DNA of 14,532 bases from the NCBI GenBank assembly GCA_964370965.1, contig CAYJLW010000091.1, positions 1-14,532 on the forward strand, read 5' to 3'. This DNA is from CAYJLW01 sp964370965 (lineage in GTDB: Bacteria; Actinomycetota; Acidimicrobiia; UBA2766). The notes below the pieces were generated by a model, which saw nothing but the letters and a program-made list of their open reading frames with translations, had not been told where the DNA came from and ran no database searches. Of this stretch, positions 7,734 to 13,431 are shown piece by piece (within the stretch, counting starts at the first letter, position 1; every line of letters starts with the position of its first letter). A program made the position numbers and the translations under genes.

Positions 7734-7806
7734 GGGCCCGCCGCCCTGGATCGTCCTTCCCTGCGTACACGGGGCGGAAACCGCCGCCAGGAGTGCGCTG
7801 GTTCGG

Positions 7807-7826
7807 GGCCGATCGTGAGATCGGCC
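7807..7826 (+). ncRNA. hairpin 1 of the sigma factor leader (8-bp stem, GTGA loop)
   Basis: GGCCGATC (7807-7814) and GATCGGCC (7819-7826) form a perfect 8-bp stem closed by GTGA, which as RNA is a stable GNRA tetraloop. It lies about 75 bp after the preceding gene's stop and about 190 bp before the sigma factor start. No T tract follows. It could be a terminator of the upstream gene or part of a structured 5' leader. Confidence 0.4.
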
Positions 7827-7865
7827 GACCCGCCGCCGGGTCGTGCGTCTACGAACGACCCGGCG
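7826..7865 (+). promoter_or_regulatory. two mutually exclusive hairpins in the sigma factor leader
   Basis: CGACCCG (7826-7832) pairs with CGGGTCG (7837-7843) as a 7-bp stem with a CCGC loop. The same CGGGTCG also forms part of a longer perfect 11-bp stem, 7834-7844 with 7855-7865, around a 10-nt loop. Both stems cannot exist together, which is the geometry of a switchable leader or attenuator. Alternatively the three copies of the CGACCCG/CGGGTCG core could be DNA operator half-sites. No known riboswitch class is recognised. Confidence 0.35.
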
Positions 7866-8003
7866 TCAGCGGCCGATTGCCGCGCGCTCCTCGGTCCCGT
7901 GGGTCACGGAGGTCGTGATGTCCGCACACGCGCAGATCCCAGAGGGGTGCGGCCGGACGGCCAGGAGATGAGGGACAATGAGCTCTCAGGCACCCGGAGA
8001 AGT

Positions 8004-8011
8004 GAGGAAGG
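8004..8011 (+). promoter_or_regulatory. ribosome binding site deciding the sigma factor start
   Basis: GAGGAAGG ends 7 nt before the ATG at 8019 and is the best Shine-Dalgarno match in the leader. The in-frame ATG at 7968 has AGGAG immediately adjacent, too close for efficient use, which favours 8019. Confidence 0.65.
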
Positions 8012-8018
8012 CGAGCGC

Positions 8019-9533
8019 ATGGCGGCACCGGCGGTCGATGCGGACCTCGTCGCAGCCGCGCAGGCGGGCGACGACTCCGCTTTCGGCCGGCTCTTCGACA
8101 CCTGGTTCGACCCGGTGTTCGACCATGTCGTCCGGATCGTGCACGACCGGGATCTTGCCGGGGAGGTCGCCCAGGACGCGTTCCTGGCGGCGTGGCAGCG
8201 TCTCGGCACCCTCGAGGACCCCCAGGCGTTCGGAGCCTGGCTGGTGCGTATCGCCCGGAACCGGGCGCTCGACCGCCTCGCGAAGGAGCGGCGGGCGACT
8301 CCCGTCGACGACGAAGGGCTCGCGGTGATCGAGGCGCAGCAGGCGGCGGCCGGTGCCGGCCCGCTGGTCGAAGACCGCGCCTCGGCCACCCTCGACCCGG
8401 AGCGGGCGGCCGAGGACGGCGAGCTCGCCGAGTTGCTGTGGGGCGCCGCCGAGGCGCTCGGCGAGCGCGACGCCGGTGTGCTCGACCTCCACCTCCGCCA
8501 CGGCCTCGGTGCCACGGAGATCGCGGGCGTGCTCGGTGTCACGCCGAACAACGCCCACCAGATGCTCTTTCGTCTCCGGGGCCGCCTGGGCGGGGCGGTC
8601 CGGGCACGCGTGTTGTGGCGGCGGGGGGCGCCCCTGTGCGACGGCCTCGCGCAGGCGCTGCAGGTCAACGGTGTGGAGCGCTTCGACGCCACCGCCGTGC
8701 GCGTCATCGCCACGCACACCGAGGTCTGTGACGACTGCAACGAACGCCAGCGCACCCGCCTGGAGCCGGCGGTGCTCTTCTCCGCCGTGCCCCTCCTCGT
8801 CGCGCCCGTCCTGTTCAAGGCGAAAGCGGCGGCTGCGCTCGGCCAGGCGGGCGTTCCGATGGCGGGCTCGGCGTTCACCGCGGTCGGTGCGGGGGGAGCG
8901 GGTGTGCCCGCGGCCGAGGCCCCGACGCGGGCCGGCTTGGAGCCCCCCACGGGGGTGCTGCACACGCCCGCCGGCGGGCCCCGCCATGTTGCCCCCGGGC
9001 CCCGATGGGGCCGCTGGATCGGGGGTGCGGCGGCGGCCGTCATCGCCCTCGTGGCCGTCTTCGCATGGGTGGCGTTCTCGGGCGACGGCGACGATCCCCG
9101 GGCCGGTGACGTCGAGGCCGTGGCCACCGCGCCTGCCTCGGATCCCGCCTCCGACGAACCCGCCGTGACTTCCGCGCCCGAAGCCTCGGGCGCGGTGACC
9201 TCGGCGCCCACCGCGTCGGCGACGCGGCGGCCCTCGCCCCAGCCCACGCCGAGCGCGGTGCCCACGACACCGGCACCGCCACCCGCAGGGCCCCGGATCA
9301 CGTCCTTCGGGGTCGAGTCCACCGGGACGGCGGACACGTCGTGCACGGCGGGCTACGCGGTCGTGTCCTGGGCGACCACGGGAGCCACGGACGTACGCCT
9401 GAGCGTGGGCACGAAGACGAGGGTCGCGGATGCCAGCGGGGAGGACACCGTCTGTGCCGCCTCTGGGACCACCGTGACTCTCCGGGCCTCGGGCGAGGGC
9501 GGCGAGGTCAGCGACTCGGAGAGGGTTCCCTGA
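8019..9533 (+). CDS. ECF-type RNA polymerase sigma factor fused to a membrane anchor and exported tail
   Basis: Extracytoplasmic-function sigma factor with a long C-terminal extension (504 residues, against about 170-200 for a plain ECF). Sigma region 2 spans about residues 7-80 (AFGRLFDTWFDPVF, DLAGEVAQDAFLAAWQRL, FGAWLVRIARNRALDRL). Sigma region 4 covers about 138-195 with a helix-turn-helix, ATEIAGVLGVTPNNAHQMLFRLRGRL. Then His233-x3-Cys237-x2-Cys240 resembles the zinc motif of ZAS-type anti-sigma factors, next to CNERQRTRLEP. One hydrophobic helix lies at about 333-355, followed by a Ser/Thr/Pro/Ala linker and an approximately 80-residue strand-rich C-terminal domain with two cysteines. 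Topology predicts sigma and zinc parts inside, tail outside. This recalls ECF groups with fused membrane extensions. It probably senses an envelope signal in cis; the signal and regulon are unknown. The 3' end overlaps the convergent channel gene by 26 bp. Confidence 0.88.
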   Translation: MAAPAVDADLVAAAQAGDDSAFGRLFDTWFDPVFDHVVRIVHDRDLAGEVAQDAFLAAWQRLGTLEDPQAFGAWLVRIARNRALDRLAKERRATPVDDEGLAVIEAQQAAAGAGPLVEDRASATLDPERAAEDGELAELLWGAAEALGERDAGVLDLHLRHGLGATEIAGVLGVTPNNAHQMLFRLRGRLGGAVRARVLWRRGAPLCDGLAQALQVNGVERFDATAVRVIATHTEVCDDCNERQRTRLEPAVLFSAVPLLVAPVLFKAKAAAALGQAGVPMAGSAFTAVGAGGAGVPAAEAPTRAGLEPPTGVLHTPAGGPRHVAPGPRWGRWIGGAAAAVIALVAVFAWVAFSGDGDDPRAGDVEAVATAPASDPASDEPAVTSAPEASGAVTSAPTASATRRPSPQPTPSAVPTTPAPPPAGPRITSFGVESTGTADTSCTAGYAVVSWATTGATDVRLSVGTKTRVADASGEDTVCAASGTTVTLRASGEGGEVSDSERVP

Positions 9534-11433
9534 CGCCGGCGTGCCCGAGGACCAGGAGCTCGTCGTCGGGGCCGAAGACGACCGGTGTGGACTTGCGGGG
9601 GTTCACGTGGATGCCCCGGCCCAGGCCGCCGACCCCGGACGCGTCCCGGTAGCCGATCACGGTCTCACCGCGGCGGGCCCCCGCTGCCACGGCCTCGGCG
9701 AAGGCGATGCTCTCGCCCACGGGCACGTAGGCGGCCGCCGTCTCCAGGGACATCTCCGTGCCGCCGGGGTCGAAGAGGTCGTCGAAGACGGCGAGGAGGT
9801 CGGGGTTCTCGGCGAGCTGGGCGAGGAGCAGGCTGGTGAGCTGGTCGCTCACGATGAAGTCGTCGGTGTTCATTCCCCGGGCGAGCTCGACGGCGCGCAC
9901 GTCGAGGAGCTCGGAGGCGATGTTCATCCGGCGGTCGGGCTCGGGGTTCTCGGCGAGGAACTGGTGGAGTTGCAGGAGGGACATGAGCGTGCGCGCGTCG
10001 GCCTCGCTGGGGTCGATCTCGCGGCGGTAGCTGAGGACGACGAGGTGGTCGAAGTCCTGCTCCTGGAGGGCACGGGCAAGGTGCTCGGGCTCCGTCGTGT
10101 CGGCCTCGGTGACCTCGATGCGGAGGACGCCGAACGCGTCGGCGACGTCGAGGTCCCCCGGGCGGACCAGGGCGGGATCGACGAGTGCCCGCACCGTGGA
10201 CCCGGGGGCGACGTAGTGGTCGAGTTGGTGCAGGATGGCCGGGGCGAGGGCGTTCCAGCCCACGACGAGGACGTGCTCTTCGGGGGCGGGCTCGGGGATC
10301 CGGTCGCCGTCGGGGACGACCTCGGGGGGGTCGGGGTCCGAGACCACCACGGTGTCGTCGTCGGCAGAGACGGCGATCACCTGGTCGCCGGGCGCGAAAC
10401 GGCGGTCGACGGGCGGATTCAGCGTGATGGTGCCGTCGGCGGCGGCGACGCCCATCACCGCCGAGTCGTCATACGCCAGGAGGGCCTGGCCGTAGGTCTT
10501 GCCCTCGAGCAGCGGCTCGGGCTGGAAGTAGATCTCGTCGCCGTCGAAGTCGAGGAGCTCCTGGTAGGCGAGGCTGATCCCGGACTGGCGGCAGACGAGC
10601 GCCGTGATCCGGGCGATCACGTCGGTGGACACGACCGTGGCGACGCGATCCCCCACGGCTGCGCGCAGAGCGCGGGCGTTGCGGAGGTGGGCGAACTCGG
10701 CCACGACGCGGGTGTGGGCGAAACCTGGGTCGGCGTTGCGCAGGGCCAGGACCGTCTTGACGACGGCGGCGTCGGCGACGTCGTCGTCGGGGCTGAGGAC
10801 CACGACGGCCTTGGCCCCCGGCACGTTGGCGATCTCGAGGTCGGCGGGATCCGTGGGGTCCCCGGTGCGGCACACGAGCCGGGTGGGCCCCCGGAGCTCG
10901 ACGCGGCGGCGGATCTCGTCCTCCATCTCCACCTTGTCCCTGGGGGCGACGACGACCACGCAGGCGTCGTGCAGGTTCTCGTTGGCGACCACGAACTCCG
11001 AGATGACGGTGGCCAGCTTCGGTGACCAGCCCAGGATGAGGGTGTGGCCGTTCTCGACCACGGGGGTGCGGCCCTTGCGGAGCTCGGCGAGCTTGCGGTC
11101 GATACCGCTGGAGATGAACCCGATGAGGGCGCTCACGATGAAGATGCCGCCCACGGTGACCGCCAGGGACACGGCGCGGAACCCCCAACCGCTGTCGCCG
11201 CCCATCGTGCCGGGATCGAGCGTGCGCAGCAGGCTGGCCCAGAACGACTCCAGGAAGTCGCCCTTGGCCTCCCCCACCTGCACGCTCGCGAGGGAGAGGA
11301 CGAGGCCGGCGGCGACGACGAGCAGGAGCGTGAAGACGGCCAAGAGCGAGACGAGAGCGCCCGTGCCCCTCGAGAAGGCGTTGTCGAATCGGTAGCGGAG
11401 CCGGCGACGGAGGCCGGGGCGGGTGTCATCCAT
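9508..11433 (-). CDS. CASTOR/POLLUX-like ion channel with two RCK/TrkA-N-type domains
   Basis: Predicted two-helix cation channel related to plant CASTOR/POLLUX and their bacterial homologues. The 641-residue protein has a basic N-terminus, a first membrane helix at about 26-50, a pore region at about 60-82 with LLRTLDPGTMGGDSGWG, and a second helix at about 86-109 (LAVTVGGIFIVSALIGFISSG). The filter region is not the TVGYGD of ordinary potassium channels and fits the CASTOR/POLLUX type. Two Rossmann-like regulatory domains follow: HTLILGWSPKLATVISEFV from residue 130, and HVLVVGWNALAPAILHQLD from residue 387. Start ATG 11433 gives MDDTRPGLRRRLRYRF, the usual opening. It lacks a Shine-Dalgarno sequence, but CACAAT (11442-11447 on the plus strand) lies 8 nt upstream, so the transcript may be leaderless. 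Ion selectivity (potassium or calcium) is unknown. It is divergent from the gene at 11540. Confidence 0.87.
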   Translation of the reverse strand: MDDTRPGLRRRLRYRFDNAFSRGTGALVSLLAVFTLLLVVAAGLVLSLASVQVGEAKGDFLESFWASLLRTLDPGTMGGDSGWGFRAVSLAVTVGGIFIVSALIGFISSGIDRKLAELRKGRTPVVENGHTLILGWSPKLATVISEFVVANENLHDACVVVVAPRDKVEMEDEIRRRVELRGPTRLVCRTGDPTDPADLEIANVPGAKAVVVLSPDDDVADAAVVKTVLALRNADPGFAHTRVVAEFAHLRNARALRAAVGDRVATVVSTDVIARITALVCRQSGISLAYQELLDFDGDEIYFQPEPLLEGKTYGQALLAYDDSAVMGVAAADGTITLNPPVDRRFAPGDQVIAVSADDDTVVVSDPDPPEVVPDGDRIPEPAPEEHVLVVGWNALAPAILHQLDHYVAPGSTVRALVDPALVRPGDLDVADAFGVLRIEVTEADTTEPEHLARALQEQDFDHLVVLSYRREIDPSEADARTLMSLLQLHQFLAENPEPDRRMNIASELLDVRAVELARGMNTDDFIVSDQLTSLLLAQLAENPDLLAVFDDLFDPGGTEMSLETAAAYVPVGESIAFAEAVAAGARRGETVIGYRDASGVGGLGRGIHVNPRKSTPVVFGPDDELLVLGHAGVREPSPSR

Positions 11434-11500
11434 GGGGAGGGATTGTGGCGCGCCCGGCGGGAGGGTGGCGAGCGCCGCCGGGTCGGGAAGGCTGGACGAC

Positions 11501-11506
11501 GATAAT
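11501..11506 (+). promoter_or_regulatory. probable -10 hexamer (GATAAT) of the EEP-family gene
   Basis: GATAAT is the closest match to TATAAT in this GC-rich intergenic region. It would place the transcription start near 11513, inside the divergent region and downstream of every ATG or GTG that could extend the frame. No clear -35 hexamer was found. Confidence 0.45.
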
Positions 11507-11539
11507 TGCTGCCCATCGGCCCGGAGCGAGGGGGCGGCA

Positions 11540-12223
11540 CTGACCACTATCCGCGTAGCGAGCTTCAACGTCCGCCACTGCGAGGTTCCCGGGCCTCCGG
11601 CCGCCGCCGACGTGGACACGGCCGCCGCCGCCGTGGCGTCCCTGCAGGCAGACCTCGTGGCCCTGCAGGAGGTCGATTCGGGTCTGGAGCGCTCCGGGCG
11701 CATCGACCAGGCGCGGGCGATCGCGGAAGGGCTCGGCCTCCGGTGGCAGTTCTCCGCCGCCATCTCGCGTGACGACGCCGCCTACGGGATCGCCCTGCTG
11801 GCGCGGGACACCATCGAGGGCGAGACCCATCGCCTGCCCGGCGACCACGAGCCGCGGGTGTGCTTCGCGGGGCGCGTGGGCGCGGTGTCCGTCGCCGCCA
11901 CCCATCTCTCCGTGAGACCGGAGGAGTCCGCCCCCCAGCTCGAGGTCGTCGTCGGGTTGGCCCTCGGACTGCCCCGGCCCCGCATCGTCGTGGGCGACCT
12001 CAACCGGGGACCCGAGGCTCTCGACGTTGCCGCGGCCGGCGGGTTCCGACCTGCCGGCGGTGTGCTCACCTGGCCGCGGAAGCGGCCGCGGCGCCAGATC
12101 GACCACGTCCTCTGTCAGGACGACATGGTGGTGACCGGTGTAGCGGCGCCGCTCCTGGCCGTCTCGGACCACCGTCCGCTCGTGGTCGACCTGGTTGCCC
12201 GGGGCCACGCTCCCTTCGCGTGA
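11540..12223 (+). CDS. endonuclease/exonuclease/phosphatase (EEP) family protein, probable CTG start
   Basis: Metal-dependent phosphodiesterase or phosphatase of the EEP superfamily (DNase I, sphingomyelinase, AP endonuclease fold); the substrate cannot be told. All motifs are present in the 227-residue protein: ASFNVRH (Asn10), LQEVD (Glu44), ATHLSVRP (His122), VVGDLNRGP (Asp153, Asn155), QIDHVL (Asp188) and SDHRPL (Asp210-His211), so it should be active. There is no signal peptide, so it probably acts in the cytoplasm. The family begins a few residues before SFNVRH; the only candidate there is CTG 11540, preceded at 5 nt by GAGGGGG (11528-11534). A GTG at 11423 or 11465 or an ATG at 11432 would add a poorly protein-like extension upstream of the likely transcription start. 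The gene is 10 bp from the convergent oxidoreductase gene. Family call is firm; the CTG start is inferred. Confidence 0.87.
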   Translation: MTTIRVASFNVRHCEVPGPPAAADVDTAAAAVASLQADLVALQEVDSGLERSGRIDQARAIAEGLGLRWQFSAAISRDDAAYGIALLARDTIEGETHRLPGDHEPRVCFAGRVGAVSVAATHLSVRPEESAPQLEVVVGLALGLPRPRIVVGDLNRGPEALDVAAAGGFRPAGGVLTWPRKRPRRQIDHVLCQDDMVVTGVAAPLLAVSDHRPLVVDLVARGHAPFA

Positions 12224-12233
12224 GCCGGGCCGG

Positions 12234-13313
12234 CTAGGTCGGGCCGAGGTCGAGCGAGCCTCCCCCGGTGGCGCGTTCGAGAAACTTCTCCCGCTCCCTG
12301 ACGGCCTCTTCGGGGTACCAGACGCCGGGCGCCACCCGTCCGACGAGGACTTCGAGGCCGAGCGCCGCAGCGGCGGCGCCGGTGGCGGCGAGGCAGTCGT
12401 CGTGTACGTAGGTGGCGGTGCGGGCGGTGCCGTCGGCGCCGTCGACGTCCACCCGGACTCCCAGGGCCTTGCCCCCCCAACGGTCGAGGAGACGCATCGC
12501 CGGGGCGGCCCGCTCCGCGAGGCCCCTCATGCGACGCCGGTCCTTGACGAGCCGGCGTGGGCCGAGGCGCCCGGCGAGCCCCGTGACGAGGTTCCAGAGG
12601 TCCGGTGAGGTGCCGAAGCGGGCGGACACGTCAGGGACCCCGAACACGTCGTGGATCGACGTCACCTCCGGCGCTTCGACGTAGTAGACGGGTCGGGAAC
12701 CCACCGGTCGCGGGAAGTCCACCTTGCGTCGGCCCGTGAAGGCGTCGTGCTCCCGACGCTCGCCGCCCACGTACTCCGTGGCGGGCTCGCAGGTGAGGAG
12801 CCATGCGGACGCGAGCAAGGCGGGCCCGCCGCCGACGAAGTACGAGAACGCCACGCCTTCGGCCCCGCCGGTGCGTTCCACGAGCTCTGCGGCCATGACG
12901 GCGGACAGGCCGGGGAACATGGCGCCGGAGGTGACGGCGGGGAGACCGGCTGTGCGGGCGTCGTCGTGGAGGCGCTTGGCCCGCTGGGCGTAGCCCGCGT
13001 CGTCGGCGAGGTCGACGTAGGGGACTCCGCTCTCGACGGCGGCGGCGAGGACCGCGGGCTCGCCGTTGTGGAACGGCCCTGCCGCGTGGATCACCAGGTC
13101 GGAATCCTCGAGCGCGTCCCGCAGGGAGCTCGGGTTCGTGACGTCGAGGGGGGCCAAGGATGCCCTTTCACCGAGAGCGGCGACCATCGTCTCGCCTTCG
13201 CCGCGGTCATGGCCGGCGAGGGCGACCTCGACGCCGCCGTCTGCATCGACGAGAGCGCCGGCCACCGCCCCTTCGACCGGGCCCGTGCCACCCACGATCA
13301 GCACTCGCGCCAT
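12234..13313 (-). CDS. saccharopine dehydrogenase NADP-binding domain protein (second member)
   Basis: Putative NAD(P)-dependent oxidoreductase of the saccharopine-dehydrogenase-like group, 359 residues. It starts with a Rossmann strand and a modified nucleotide loop, VLIVGGTGPVEGAV (residues 4-17), followed by VALAGHDRGEGE after strand 2, LDVTNPSSLRDALEDSDLVIHAAGPF, then VPYVDLADDAGYAQR, which matches the equivalent positions of the family. The C-terminal half has YFVGGGPALLASAWLLTC and RKVDFPRPVGSRPVYYVEAPEV. It resembles the protein at 1106-2164 in order of motifs, but the sequences are well diverged. ATG 13313 has AGGGG at 6 nt (13320-13324 on the plus strand). It is the second gene after the IlvD/Edd dehydratase on this strand, 118 bp downstream, so cotranscription is possible unless the intervening hairpin ends it. 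Substrate unknown. Confidence 0.87.
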   Translation of the reverse strand: MARVLIVGGTGPVEGAVAGALVDADGGVEVALAGHDRGEGETMVAALGERASLAPLDVTNPSSLRDALEDSDLVIHAAGPFHNGEPAVLAAAVESGVPYVDLADDAGYAQRAKRLHDDARTAGLPAVTSGAMFPGLSAVMAAELVERTGGAEGVAFSYFVGGGPALLASAWLLTCEPATEYVGGERREHDAFTGRRKVDFPRPVGSRPVYYVEAPEVTSIHDVFGVPDVSARFGTSPDLWNLVTGLAGRLGPRRLVKDRRRMRGLAERAAPAMRLLDRWGGKALGVRVDVDGADGTARTATYVHDDCLAATGAAAAALGLEVLVGRVAPGVWYPEEAVREREKFLERATGGGSLDLGPT

Positions 13314-13373
13314 GGCATGCCCCTGTGTCGTCTCCCAGTCGGGGACATTCTGGCAGCCCCGAGGGCAACGCCG

Positions 13374-13396
13374 CGACAACAGGGGCTCTGTTGTCG
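13374..13396 (-). terminator. 23-bp perfect inverted repeat between dehydratase and oxidoreductase genes
   Basis: CGACAACAG (13374-13382) and CTGTTGTCG (13388-13396) form a perfect 9-bp stem with a five-base loop. It lies 35 bp after the dehydratase stop and about 60 bp before the next ATG. The arms contain A and T, so chance is less likely than for GC-only repeats. No T tract follows on the minus strand. It may be a terminator without a U tail, or a dyad operator for the downstream gene. Confidence 0.45.
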
Positions 13397-13431
13397 GCTC
13401 CGTGCCCGCTGGCCGTCGGAGCAAGGTCCGG

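Noticed and set aside
7771..7785. GGCGG-AAA-CCGCC hairpin as terminator of the barrel-protein gene
   Set aside because: Only five GC pairs with a three-base loop and no T tract; such short repeats are common by chance here.
7815..8018. Longer N-terminus of the sigma factor from GTG 7815 or ATG 7968
   Set aside because: ECF proteins begin close to the DADLVAAAQAGD segment, and the best ribosome binding site serves ATG 8019.
9541..11025. 494-codon open frame on the plus strand
   Set aside because: Antisense to the channel gene, Val/Gly/Asp-rich without recognisable domains; long antisense frames are expected at this GC content.
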